This document shows positions 54,173 to 64,000 of a DNA stretch of 64,000 nt, piece after piece. The translations under genes were made by a program, and so were the position numbers. This DNA is from Paralithodes platypus. Lineage: Eukaryota > Arthropoda > Malacostraca > Decapoda > Lithodidae. The number at the start of each line of letters is the position of its first letter. The stretch's first letter is position 1. The stretch covers positions 12,980,408-13,044,407 of the forward strand of contig CM064571.1 of assembly GCA_032716605.1 (NCBI GenBank), read 5' to 3'. The notes below the pieces were generated by a model, which did not search any database, was not told the origin of the DNA, and saw only the letters and a program-made list of their open reading frames with translations.

Positions 54173-55065
54173 GATGCTGGTGTATCGCTGATAAGGGAGG
54201 GAAATGAGTGGAAGCTACCTGTACTGCTGTTTGCTGATGATACAGTTCTGATGAGTGATAATGAATGGGAGTTGCAGGGTCTGGTAAATATGTTTGGAAA
54301 AGTGTGCGATTGTCAGCTCATTTAAATATCTGGGTAGTGTGTTAAGTAAAGATGGGACTATGGATGAAGAAGTGCAGGAGAGGGTGCAACAGGGGAAGAG
54401 GGTTGCAGGAACGCTAAAAGCAGTAAAAAGCAGTAACAAGAAATAGGCAATCTACACTCAATGAGAGCTCTGTGGGAAAGCCCGATCGTGGCCATGGCCT
54501 TCCTCAGGGACTCGGGGCTGTTCGGCCAGGCAGCTTAGGGAACAAGAACAACATCAACAACAACAAGAAATAGGGTGGTCAGTGAAGTGAAGAAGTCCTT
54601 GCATGACAGTGTGGTAATCCCGACACTGACTTACGGAAGCGAAGCATGGACGTTGGTTGAGAGACTCAGACCAAGAGTGAGAGGGGTGGAAATGAGTTAC
54701 TTAAGAAGTGCGTGCGGAGTTACATGGAGGGATAGACACACAAATGAGGAAGTAAGAAGGCGTGGTGTGGAGGTAGATGTGCTGGAAAGTGTGAAAAGGA
54801 ACACCTTGGGATGGTTCGGCCATATGGAACGTATGGGAAGCGAGAGAATGACTAAGAGGGTGTACGAGAGCGAGGTGGAAGGACAGAGAGGGAGAGGTAA
54901 ACCGTAAGAGAGGTGGAAGGATGGAGTGAGGAAGTATATGGATGAAGGTGGTGCTGGTTGGGAGGAGGGGCATTGACTGACTGAGGACAGAGGTGCATGG
55001 GGGTGGTTCGTTCGTGGCCACCCCTTCGGGGATCGCGGCGTCAGGCAATAGATAGATAGATAGAT
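54173..55065 (+). mobile_element. RTE-like LINE fragment (copy 4)
   Basis: Matches copy 2 from FADDTVLM to the 3' end GTCAGGCAATA(GATA)n. It has an internal deletion of about 130 bp near 54308, a duplicated AGCAGTAA stretch near 54415-54435, and the 114-bp insertion described next. Open at 54575-54907. Confidence 0.8.
54448..54561 (+). mobile_element. 114-bp 3' end of the 2A/PHD LINE inserted in the RTE-like copy
   Basis: Near-identical to 45726-45835 (CAATCTACACTCAATGAGAG to the (AAC)n tail) and flanked by the 13-bp duplication AACAAGAAATAGG (54435-54447 and 54562-54574). It is the youngest-looking trace of this LINE family here. Confidence 0.85.
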
Positions 55066-55255
55066 GATCGCTGACTATATCATTTTGTCCTGGCAAATAT
55101 TAGATTAAACTCCTGCTTAAAACTATCCCAAGTAATTCCCTCAGGACAATGTTTCTCAGCTCTCTTGTATTCTGACTCACACCAGATGATTATATTACAC
55201 AAAAGAAAGGCGTCTATGTAGTAAAAGAGTAAAGAAAACAAACCCTAAAACTCAC

Positions 55256-55441
55256 AGGAAAATCCTTAAAATACTGTTGTTGTAGCCATCGCACAGTCAG
55301 AGGGAGGCGGCTCCAGGGTCGGGTCCGCAGCATGTGACTCAGGACCCGCAGGCTGAAATCGTAGCGCTGCTCTCGGGCCTTCTTCTTGCCCACATCCCGT
55401 AGACGACGACTGCGCTCCGGGTGCTGCCATGCCCACTCAAA
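55256..55441 (-). CDS. SLX1: SLX1 exon, end of the nuclease region
   Basis: 186 bp (62 codons, phase 0 at both ends), bounded on the minus strand by acceptor ACTATTTCAG and donor CCT|GTGAGT. It begins FEWAWQHPERSRRLRDVGKK, continues FSLRVLSHMLRTRPWSRLPL and ends RWLQQQYFKDFP. FEWAWQHP followed by LRVLxHMLRxxPWxRLPLTxRWL is diagnostic for the structure-specific endonuclease subunit SLX1, just after the GIY-YIG core. The next exon is 46529-46683, 8.6 kb away. The exon(s) with the GIY-YIG catalytic residues must lie upstream, at higher coordinates, and were not found in the window. Confidence 0.9.
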
Positions 55442-55787
55442 CTGAAATAGTATTGACATAACGTACAATTCATAGTTTCATATCTTTACAGAACTTTTCT
55501 TTTCTTTATTCTATTCTAGTACTCAAACTAACACTAGTATAGTGACGTAAAATAAAATACAAATTATGTTGGGTGGAAAAAACAGTATTTTTCTGACTTC
55601 TCGTACATTTATATTTCTGAATCGCCTGCTAAAACAAGATGATATTTTAATGTTTTTAATAGCTTATGTATATTTTTTCTTTTAGTATTTTTGAGACTAC
55701 AGTATACAGTTGTAGTAAAGTGAAGATATGTTGCATACTTGCAATTGTTGGCTTAGTAGCAGGTTCATTGCAGTTGTACATACTTAA

Positions 55788-56225
55788 CCCGTGGAGCCCC
55801 GGCTAGTTTTGTAATGTTTGCGCACCAGAACCCGGCCGGTTTTCAAAAAATTGTTTTATTCCAGAAACAATAGCGAATGGGTTAGGAATGAAGGAAAAAC
55901 CACGAAAAACCGCTCAAAAAGATTAAAAAATGGTCCTACAGAGCCCCCGAAAACGGATTTTACAAGAGTAAAAAATTGAAGACAATTATCCCAAAAAAAC
56001 AGGTTATTGCGCGCTCGCGCGCACGCACGTGGACTTTGAGAGTTTTCAACCATCGGCACGGTTGCGTGGGATACGTATACAGTTCCCATACAAATCTGAG
56101 CCCTCTTGAGTGGCTACACCTGAGGTTACGGTCGGCGCAATTAGGGTGACGCGTCAGGCGCGTCTCTGGGGCTGTGCGTTACATACATCGCCGACGCGTC
56201 AGACGCGTCGCTGGGGCTGGACGGG
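55788..56225. mobile_element. piggyBac-like MITE
   Basis: 438 bp between TTAA at 55784-55787 and 56226-56229. The ends are CCCGTGGAGCCCCGG and, inverted, CCCGTCCAGCCCCAGCG. Non-coding. Contains GCGCGCTCGCGCGCACGCACG near 56010 and repeated GACGCGTCAG/GACGCGTC motifs near 56150-56210. Confidence 0.75.
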
Positions 56226-56229
56226 TTAA

Positions 56230-56600
56230 CTACCGTACCACTATTATAAGTTTATAATAAAAAATCCAATTAATCTAATATAAAAATTACAAAGATTGTT
56301 AATATAACACCATATAATATTATACAGTAAGTACAGATACCGGTAATGTAAAGTCCTGTACTGGTATGTAAACTAAAGCTGCATGTAAATAATTATGATA
56401 GACGGGGAAAAAAAAACAAAAATCATAATTTTTCCGGAATTCATCTGAATTTTATATCCTTTCATAAACTCCTATTATTTATGTTTATTTAATTCATAGG
56501 CATTCATTTTCCTATTCTAATTGAAAATCCTAATAACTCCACAGTATTAACTGAGTATGACTCAAAATCAGCTTGGAAAAATTACAGTACAGTACTTACA
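56230..56600. other. AT-rich stretch without a recognisable gene
   Basis: Between the piggyBac-like MITE and the CR1-like LINE. No features seen. Confidence 0.5.
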
Positions 56601-58290
56601 GCACCTTAACTGGTCACTTACAGTTTCTTACAGTAGATCCTCTGGAAAAAGGCAAACTATGCCTGTGTATCCAGCTCAGTACCAGTACTTGCACTGCTGC
56701 GGTCGTTCACGGTGTTGGCGGCGGTAGCAGACGCAACATTTTTACTATTCTGTATTTTTGTTTTATAATCAAACTTCAAATCTTGTCTTCCCCATGCTTT
56801 ATCAAGATTACTTTCAAACTCCCTTATTGATTCGGAATCGACTACATACTGGGGCAGTGCGTTCCACTCATTTACCACTCTATCACAAAATGAGTTCTTT
56901 GCCTTCTCAAGCCTATTTCTTTCTTTGTAAATTTTCTTAGAGTGTCCTCTCGTTCTTGTTTCCTCCCGCATCAAGAAGATACCTTCACACACATCCTCAT
57001 CGTACTTTCCTGACACTATCTTAAAAGTCTCTATCATATCCCCTCTCTTTCTCCTATATGCCAGTGTCGGAAGCCCCAGTGTCCTCAACCTCTGCTCATA
57101 GCCCGCGTTCTTCAACGTTGGTACCAGCTTGCTAGCTCTCCTCTGCACTTTCTCCACTGCTTCTATATCCTTTACCATATATGGAGCCCACACCTGGTTT
57201 GCATATTCCAGGTGCGGCCTAACCAGCGCTGTATATAGATTCCTGAAGATTTCTTCGTCAAGTCACACAAATGTCCTCCTTATCAGCCCTACAATTCTAT
57301 TGGCTTTGTTTATCTTTTCCGCTAAATGTTCTGAGAAATTTAACTTATTGTCTATCACTACTCCTATATCCTTTTCTGCACTCACTTCCTCCATCGCTTC
57401 ATACATACTGTATCCTACCTTGTCTATCTTGCTGGTCCCAATCCGCATGTACTTGCATTTTTTTGGATGAAAAGGCATTAACCAATGCTCAGACCATCCC
57501 TTCATGCCCTCCACATCTCCTTGAAGCAAACCCATATCTTCCTTACTCCTCACTCTTCTATACAGTTTAGTGTCATCCGCATACAGGTATACCTCACTTC
57601 CATTAGTTATAACTTCAGGCAAGTCGTTGATAAATATAACGAACAGCAGTGGTCCCAACACAGATCCCTGAGGTACCCCACTTGTAATTTCCCTCCACCC
57701 CGAGCCTATTCCATTCACCAGTACCCTCTGTCTCCGATCTTTCAGGAAGGCTTCTATCCATTTCACACATTTCTCCCCTATATTATAGCTTCTAACTTTC
57801 TCTATTAACCTTTTATGTGGGACCTTATCGAAGGCCTTCATAAAATCGCAATATACCACGTCTATTACATCACCATCTTCTAGAATTTGCATCCAATCAT
57901 CTACCACCTTAATTAGCTGTAGTACCGTCGACCTCCCCGGCAAGAATCCGAACTGTCTCCCACTGAAAAGTTGGTTTGACTTCATATGATCCATTATTCC
58001 TTCTCTAATTACCGTTTCCATTAGTTTACACACAACACTTGTCAAACTGACTGGTCTATAATTCCCTGGGTCATTTCTCTTTCCCTTCTTAAATATAGCT
58101 GTTATGTTCGCCTCTCTCCAGTCCATCGGGATTTGTCCTGTATTAAACAATACCTCAAATAAAATTTTCAATGGCTCTACTAACATCTCCCCTCCTTCCT
58201 TTATGATTCTTGGGTGTATCCCATCCGGTCCCGGTGACTTACTTCTGTTCATTTTTTCTATAGCCCTTCTTATTCTAGCATGGGAAAACT
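56600..58290 (-). mobile_element. CR1-like LINE, 5'-truncated, minus strand
   Basis: Carries the reverse transcriptase pseudogene described next. It differs from the copy at 40951-42559 and is a separate family. Confidence 0.85.
56657..58252 (-). pseudogene. CR1-like reverse transcriptase ORF (one frameshift)
   Basis: Frame 1 (58252-57263) starts MNRSKSPGPDGIHPRIIKEG and carries NYRPVSLTSVVCKLMETVI, QFGFLPGRSTVLQL, VYCDFMKAFDKVPH, SGVPQGSVLGPLLFVIFINDLP, the intact catalytic YADD (YADDTKLY) and a thumb. After a frameshift near 57255-57265, frame 2 (57193-56657) carries LGLPTLAYRRKRGDMIETFK and WNALPQYVV, the CR1-type C-terminus. The two frames meet almost exactly, so one small indel explains the break. 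Confidence 0.9.
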
Positions 58291-58379
58291 ACTAGTTCCA
58301 GTGCCAGTTACTCATTAGTTCACATTCATTATGCCACAAGCATTATTATATTACATGGTACTGTACATATATAAATATA

Positions 58380-59045
58380 AAATTGAGTGTTCAACAAGAT
58401 GTACGGTTCCGGTCCCATGTCCTATTGGTACACTCTAAGCAGCCCTAGGGCATTCAGAGCTGCCTCACTTGTCAGGTTTTCTACCGGTCTTCATTTTAAT
58501 TATTGCGCTTCTAACAGCTGTTTGGCTAATCCACAGGGGAGGACCTTGCACTGGCTCCACAATGCTCAGGTGTTCCCTATCACATTCAAACTCCACATTT
58601 AACTGCCAGTCATAGTGCTCCCTTCATGCTTTCCTGATTTCGTCCTCAGTATGTACCACCACTCCGTGGTAATTTTATATACATTGCTCAACTGCCACAT
58701 CCTTATTGCATTTCTCATCTATCTAGCTATCTCATCTATGGCATTTATATTTCCTGAATTATTCACCATATCTGAGAGAAGGTTTTTGTATATCATTCCT
58801 GGCTCTATGAACTTCCCGTCTAGCCCTGCGCCTATCCACTAAGAACTTGTCCCTACGCCCTCCCTTCTTCCATACCTTAAAGAATCCTCTTTTCTCTCTG
58901 TTGGCATCTTCGACTTCATTATCCCACCACCAGGATACTGTACTTTGTTTCCGGGGGGGGGGGGGGGGGGGGTTCCTCTCGTCACTTTACTATCCTCATT
59001 TAACATTTCTTCATAGAATCTATCTTTATATTCTGATTTATCCAG
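58380..59045 (-). mobile_element. Decayed RTE-like LINE fragment with a poly-G run
   Basis: The minus strand at about 58960-58750 reads WWDNEVEDANREKR-like and FFKVWKKGGRDKFLV, typical of the linker after the endonuclease in RTE-type LINEs. 58380-58620 weakly resembles 47815-47930. The region is interrupted at 58952-58972 by about 21 G, probably inflated or mis-sized. Confidence 0.45.
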
Positions 59046-59061
59046 CAACCATACTATAGGT

Positions 59062-59590
59062 TTGACTCCTGTAAGGAGATAAAGAAAACCTAATATTTAG
59101 TAGTGGCCCCGTAATCATTGACGAACATGCCTATTACATAAGGCATCCTCTTCAAACACTAATCCGCCGTAGTTTGAATCTACCGCGCAGAGCATTTAAA
59201 AACTGAGGAGCCTTCATCATGAGCGCACGCGACCTCACTCATTGCTTCAGTCATTATGAATTGGGTTCTCACTACGAAAAAACTTCGTAAAAAATAAAAA
59301 TAAAAAGAAATTAAGAATAACTATCCAATAAGCTTTCCATCATATCGTGGATGTACTTGTGTGGATTTCTGACAAGACGCTGATTCAGGCGTCATTCCTC
59401 CTTCACTGACATATCAAGTAAACTAAAATCCTTAATACATCAACGAATGGGAAGGGGACGGTCGGGAGGGCCCCAGTCGTCAATGATTACGGGGCCACTA
59501 CTAAATATTAGGTTTTCTTTATCTCCTTACAGGAGTCAAACCTATAATTTATTAGTGGCCCCTCCATCATTGACGAACATGCCTGATATC
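59062..59590 (-). repeat. Right terminal repeat and internal complementary region of DIRS element 2
   Basis: 59062-59130 and 59484-59555 are inverted copies (shared CCTAATATTTAGTAGTGGCC). The second part of the internal region (59556-59590) holds ATTAGTGGCCCC and GACGAACATGCC, the predicted left end. Between them is the unique terminal-repeat body (59131-59483). Confidence 0.75.
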
Positions 59591-60144
59591 TAAGACTGGA
59601 GGGGGACATTCGTAATCATATCATAACTCTAGAAAAGCAGATAATAAAAACAACCACATAGTATTCTTACTTTTGAAAAATGTATTTAATACGGCGTAGG
59701 CCGGAAATATACAAGAAAAAGGGGTTCAGGCAGGTGCGTGCTTCAAAGAAGCCTGCCCGACAAAAATGGGTAACCCTGAAGATTCTGAACACAGATCTGT
59801 AGTTACAAAAGGCACCCCACTCAACGAGTGGTGACAAAAATAATAAGTTATAAGTTTATATGTGCACATCATAAACCCCAAAATACATGTGGAGATCAAT
59901 TGCAAATGAACTCCATTGAACTAATATTACATTGCTTTCGCAGCTAAAACTACTATAACAACACCGTTGTTTTGTACTAAACCTTGTACTAGCACAATTT
60001 CTCGCAGAGAAATTTTCATATCACATTTTAACCTTAAATTGTATCACAGCTCTCATACTCCGGCGGGGTCTAGGGTGTCCTATGTCAACTGACTGCACCC
60101 CCCCCCCCTTCCGTGAAAGTAAACATAAGTGACTGCAGGGCCAC

Positions 60145-62079
60145 CTAGACCCTCTGCCTTAAAGCTATACATGGTAAGGAAGGTTTGTCTAGAGCAACTG
60201 ACAAGTATCTAGAGAGAAACGTATGATTAGACGCCCACAACTGTGTGGACGCAATATCTTCAACTGAAAAGTTTTTCAGGAAACGTAAAGAGGCCGCCCA
60301 CTTGCGTAAATCGTGGGCCCTACCCACAACGCCGGGATTACTCTCTTTAATGACTTCTACCAGAAGAGAGGCTAATCGCCGTTTAAGTAAGCGTTTACCC
60401 GTACTCGCTACCCATAAAGCACCTTGGGGGTTTTGAGGAGCTATTCTCAAATCTTTGGTTAGAGCTTGCACTGGACATAAATTATGATGCACCTTTCCCC
60501 TTTTTAACGCCGGCACCGTGAACTCAGAAAACACGTGTGCACTATGCTCATTCTTGGCTACAAACGCCGGGGAGGGTGCAATGGAAATTGAATCATTAAG
60601 TCTACCAAACCTAAGACAATTAGGTGTGTTGCTCATCGCCGCCAGCTCAGACACTCTGTTTCCGGTGGCCAAAGCCAAAAGGAAAACTGCCTTCTTTAAG
60701 ATTAAAGCAAAGTCTGCAGTATTTTGATACAGACGAGAATGAAGTAAAGACAAAGCTTTGTCCAGAGACCAAGTAGGCATGAGCTGACGGGGAGGTGGGC
60801 GGAGTTTAAAACACGCTCTCATAAATCCTGTTTCCTCCGCCACCGGTATGGATAGACCTGTAAGGTCGAAAAAGGGCACTCTAATCGCAGTTAAGTGATT
60901 CTTCAAAGTTACCACAGATAAACGTTTCTGCTCAAACAGATAGTTCAAGTAATTAAAAACCAATGCCACTGAGGGTACAGTTTGTTCCGTTCTAACAATC
61001 CAAGAAGTAAAAGCTTTCCAATGTGATTGATATTGTCGCTTAGTAGACTGAGTATATTGATTGAGCAATTTATTGGTCACATCCCTACCGTATGGTGCTA
61101 GCCACTTGGCCTCCTGAATGTCCATAATGCAAAAGTCAGCGAGGTCGCTAGGTTGCCAATCGTGTCTAAGTGGAAGTACCCGACCGGGAGCGATACCGGG
61201 TCCGGGCACCACATTATTAATTGCTGGTACCACACCTGCGCCGGCCACAGGGGCGCGATTAGCGAGACTAAGCCTCGATAAACTCGTAGTTTGTTCACTA
61301 CGTGGCACATTAGTGACGCATCTGGCGGCGGAAACAGATAGATGGAGCTCCATCTGTTCCAGTCTGTCACTAGGGCGTCTGCCCCCCCTGCCGGCGTTAT
61401 CGCCCGGCGGGTGAGGTATAGAGGGAGCTTGTGAGTCTCCTCGGACGCAAAAAGATCCACTTGTGGATGGGAGAGCTCCGCAATCATTAGGTCGAAAATG
61501 GGTTGCTTGATCTCCCATTCTACTGTCGTGCTCTGTCTCCGGGACAGAGCGTCTGCCCAGACGTTCGCTACGCCTGGGAGATAAGATGCGTGAAGATAAA
61601 TATCTAGACTGCTGGCTAGAACAAAAATCTCTTCCGACACGAGTAGCAACTTCCTTGACCTCGTTGACCCTTGTTTCTGAATACAGTGAACTGCATTCAG
61701 TGGAAGTAGTGAGAGCTGTTGTGCCTGGCACATTGGAAATTGGGCCTGACACAAGCGGATGGCTAGGTATTTTCGCTAAAGCAAAGGATGTAGCCAGAGG
61801 TCGCACATTCGTCGACATCGCGGGATCTCCCGTATCAGGAGGAGTTTCCGGCGTAGGGCCCAAGAACCTATTAAGTGCATTCAATAGTAGTCCATCAATC
61901 TCTTCCGCCGGTACATACCTAGCCGATGACGAACTCCGTGGAGATTCGACAGTACCCTGAGAGTCGCCTAAAAGGTGACTGGACTCTTCAACCTCCATCT
62001 CTGAGACCAGAGATCGTTGTTCTTCATCCGTTAAGTCTGGCTTATCATGGGAAGATCCCGCCGAAGCCGGGACCTCCAC
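60145..62079 (-). CDS. DIRS element 2: gag-fragment/tyrosine recombinase fusion ORF
   Basis: 644 codons, uninterrupted. Residues 1 to about 110 are acidic and serine-rich, as in gag regions. The middle is the alternate frame of the RNase H/methyltransferase region. The last ~330 residues are a tyrosine recombinase: TKRQYQSHWKAFTSW, catalytic Arg in ATGNRVSELAAM, HxxR in AHDLRKWAASL and nucleophile Tyr in FLSRYLSV. All four catalytic residues are present. Compared with element 1 the reverse transcriptase is deleted, and the junction near 61690-61760 keeps this frame open. Whether it is expressed is unknown. Confidence 0.8.
   Translation of the reverse strand: MEVPASAGSSHDKPDLTDEEQRSLVSEMEVEESSHLLGDSQGTVESPRSSSSARYVPAEEIDGLLLNALNRFLGPTPETPPDTGDPAMSTNVRPLATSFALAKIPSHPLVSGPISNVPGTTALTTSTECSSLYSETRVNEVKEVATRVGRDFCSSQQSRYLSSRILSPRRSERLGRRSVPETEHDSRMGDQATHFRPNDCGALPSTSGSFCVRGDSQAPSIPHPPGDNAGRGGRRPSDRLEQMELHLSVSAARCVTNVPRSEQTTSLSRLSLANRAPVAGAGVVPAINNVVPGPGIAPGRVLPLRHDWQPSDLADFCIMDIQEAKWLAPYGRDVTNKLLNQYTQSTKRQYQSHWKAFTSWIVRTEQTVPSVALVFNYLNYLFEQKRLSVVTLKNHLTAIRVPFFDLTGLSIPVAEETGFMRACFKLRPPPRQLMPTWSLDKALSLLHSRLYQNTADFALILKKAVFLLALATGNRVSELAAMSNTPNCLRFGRLNDSISIAPSPAFVAKNEHSAHVFSEFTVPALKRGKVHHNLCPVQALTKDLRIAPQNPQGALWVASTGKRLLKRRLASLLVEVIKESNPGVVGRAHDLRKWAASLRFLKNFSVEDIASTQLWASNHTFLSRYLSVALDKPSLPCIALRQRV
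61098..61754 (-). pseudogene. DIRS element 2: RNase H end and methyltransferase-like region, overlapping frame
   Basis: 218 codons overlapping the recombinase ORF in another frame. After a short junction peptide with a repeated MCQAQ it joins AVHCIQKQGSTRS (end of RNase H), then LHASYLPGVANVWADALSR, VDLFASEETHKLPLYL, FPPPDASLM and LIAPLWPAQVW, all collinear with element 1 at 22920-23547. The reverse transcriptase with its YLDD is missing, so the product cannot be a functional polymerase. Confidence 0.8.
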
Positions 62080-62730
62080 ATGTTGCCATGTTAAAACTGG
62101 GGTAGAAGATGGTACATCGGCATCCCGTGGACGTCAGCACTAGTTGAGTCACAAAGGGATGTGTTCTGTCCTGCCAGGACTGTGAGTATCGCCATACACC
62201 TTGGCTGTGGCTGTCCCTCGCTTGCGAGCTCGGTATACTCTCTAAAAGAGAGCCCTGTAAAGGTTTATGATAATTAAAAGCTCCCATAGCTCATTAACAC
62301 ATTGAAAGCAGAGCTGGTGAGCAAAATCATAAAGTATACTAATTAATTTAATTTATATTTAATTGTATTAAAATAAATTACTATAAATAAACACAATATT
62401 ATCCTAATATAATCATAGAAAATATATATGGTTATTATTATTCAGTGATTAAATTATTTCATTAACAAATGAAAATAATATATAGGGATACCTGATCTTA
62501 ACGGCGTTGAACATACAGCAATGAGAGGTTCAAGTGCCGACATGGCAGAGACTGGGGGAAAACTACCCCGCCCCCGGGAACTACCTGGTCACCTGGTGCA
62601 ACACCGGTACTCCGCCCTGGAAAGAGAATTTTCCGGGGATTAATGCTCATAGGGTTACACCCAAAAAATGGTACAAAATATGTGTCACAAGACCGCCGGT
62701 CAACGAACCGTAGCACTCCACCACTACTTT
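62080..62730 (-). other. Upstream part of DIRS element 2, non-coding or decayed
   Basis: Short frames such as 62287-62045 only. 62320-62490 is very AT-rich. No recognisable domain. Confidence 0.45.
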
Positions 62731-62759
62731 TCGTTTTCCTTTAGTTTCATATTAAAGAT

Positions 62760-63590
62760 TTCAGGATATATTTACCTGTCCAGAAGATTTTTAAGCATAT
62801 CTTTTGAATCCTCCTAAAGATGAAGTATATCTTTATTAAAGATGAAGTCTTTCAAGTATCCTTTACACTTGAAACATTAGTAAGATTCCGGCATCTTTTT
62901 ATCCCATAAAAAGTCTAAGCCTATCCTAATCTCTAATCCGGCTTCTCCCAGAAGCCCTCATAGATCGCCGTCTTGAAGGCCGTGATACCCTATTGTATCA
63001 ATCAATTGTTTGGCAAATGATCGCGAATTGCTAATCAGTTAATATAACCACCCGAAGGTATAACCGCCGGGTTTTATATGCAATGTCAAACCAATTGTAC
63101 CTGCCCCAGACCTTTTTTGTAAAAAGGTCGCCGGGAGAGAAAGACTAAACAAACAAACAACATTGTTCCAATTGTTTATTAAGGATTTCAGCATATCTTT
63201 TACCTGTTCGAAAGAATTAAGCATAACTTCTGAATCCTCATAAAGATGAAACATATCTTTATTAAAGATGAAGTCCTTCAAGTATCCCTTTACACTTGAA
63301 ACACTAGTAAGATTCAGGCATCTTTTTATCCCATAAAAAGTCTAAGCCTATCTTAATCTCTAATCCGGCTTCTGCCAGAAGCCCTCATAGATCGCCGTCT
63401 TGACGGCCGTGATACCCTATTGTATCAATCAATTGTTTGGCAAATTATCGCGAATCGCAAATTCGTTAATATAACCACCCGAAGGTACAACCGCCGGGTT
63501 TTATATGCAATGTCAAACCACTTATACCTGCCCCAGGCCTCTTTGTAAAAAAGGTCGCCGGGAGGGAAAGACCAAACAAAATAACTGTGT
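62760..63590. repeat. ~427-bp tandem duplication
   Basis: Two units (about 62760-63185 and 63186-63590) share AAAGATGAAG, TCCCATAAAAAGTCTAAGCC, AGCCCTCATAGATCGCCGTC and AAGGTCGCCGGGAG. They differ by scattered substitutions. Located in the presumed 5' region of DIRS element 2. Confidence 0.8.
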
Positions 63591-63604
63591 GGAGCCCCCC
63601 TCAC

Positions 63605-64000
63605 CGGGAATAACACAGGAAGCCTGATCCCAGGCTTGACCACAGAAAACGCAGTTTCTGATGAGCCCTCAAGCGACCAAACTCGTCGGGGTAACTTACC
63701 TATTTTAGCCATCCTGACTAAAACTCGGTAACCAAAAACGGTGTTCTCGGAGCAACGAGAAAAAACGCCGGAAAGGTAACCCACACCAAACGAGACATAA
63801 CAGGAGGGCGTAATGCATAAAGCAATGAATAACACAGGAAGCCTGATCCCAGGCTCGACCACAGAAAAACGCAGTTTCTGATGAGCCCTCAAGCGACCAA
63901 ACTCGTCGGGGTAACTTACCTATTTTAGCCATCCTGACTAAAACTCGGTAAACCAAAACGGTGTTCTCGGAGCAACGAGAAAAACGCCGGAAAGGTAACC
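63605..64000. repeat. ~218-bp tandem repeat, continuing past the window
   Basis: Units start at about 63610 and 63829 with ATAACACAGGAAGCCTGATC and share AAACTCGTCGGGGTAACTTA and GGTGTTCTCGGAGCAACGAG. A minus-strand frame (63892-63425) runs through parts of both repeat types but has no recognisable domain. Confidence 0.8.

Larger units (their letters stand above)
59060..64000 (-). mobile_element. Second DIRS1-like element (element 2), internally deleted
   Basis: The right end lies at about 59062. An internal complementary region at about 59484-59590 is the reverse complement of 59062-59125 and then contains the complement of the missing left end (ATTAGTGGCCCCTCCATC). The left terminal repeat is not in the window, so the element probably continues past 64000 or is truncated. 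It encodes a gag-tyrosine recombinase frame and an overlapping RNase H/methyltransferase-like frame. Confidence 0.75.

Noticed and set aside
63425..63892. 155-codon minus-strand frame as a gene
   Set aside because: Spans two tandem-repeat types with internal duplication and no recognisable domain.

Overview
This is a eukaryotic, repeat-saturated window, not a bacterial or phage one. It is interrupted by one 100-N assembly gap at 3221-3320. The mix of microsatellites, DIRS1-like tyrosine-recombinase retrotransposons, RTE-like and CR1-like LINEs, tRNA-derived SINEs and short DNA-transposon remnants suggests an invertebrate. A decapod crustacean is my best guess by inference, because DIRS1-like elements are known to be widespread in Decapoda. 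Almost every long open frame belongs to a transposon or to low-complexity DNA.

Layout. 1-3220: simple repeats and minisatellites, an inverted-repeat element, and a 1-kb pyrimidine tract. 3321-12679: a minus-strand LTR retroelement with about 3.05-kb LTRs, a gag-like gene and no visible pol; a second, partial internal region follows it before the gap. 13453-16946: an inverted solo copy of the same LTR with a 5-bp target duplication. 17037-25445: a structurally complete DIRS1-like element with ~295-bp inverted terminal repeats, an internal complementary region, and gag, RT/RNase H/methyltransferase-like and tyrosine recombinase frames. 25446-26812: a 20-bp minisatellite into whose edge the solo LTR and the DIRS element appear to have inserted. 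26813-38710: nested debris (RTE-like LINE with a SINE inside it; pogo-like MITE; Gypsy pol remnant broken by a hAT element that itself carries an RTE-like LINE). 40522-45835: a LINE with a 2A-like motif and PHD-like finger, interrupted by a CR1-like LINE. 59060-64000: a second, diverged DIRS1-like element on the minus strand, with its RT region deleted.

Host gene. Two exons on the minus strand (55256-55441 and 46529-46683) fit the structure-specific endonuclease subunit SLX1. The first covers the end of the GIY-YIG region, the second the start of the C-terminal zinc-binding region. The splice sites and reading phase agree. The 8.6-kb intron between them is filled with transposon fragments. 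The N-terminal GIY-YIG exon(s) and the rest of the zinc domain were not found.

The most interesting items are the 2A/PHD LINE, the complete DIRS element with its dual-frame coding and shared terminal hairpins, the giant-LTR element without pol, and a short element that shares its 3' tail with the 2A/PHD LINE.
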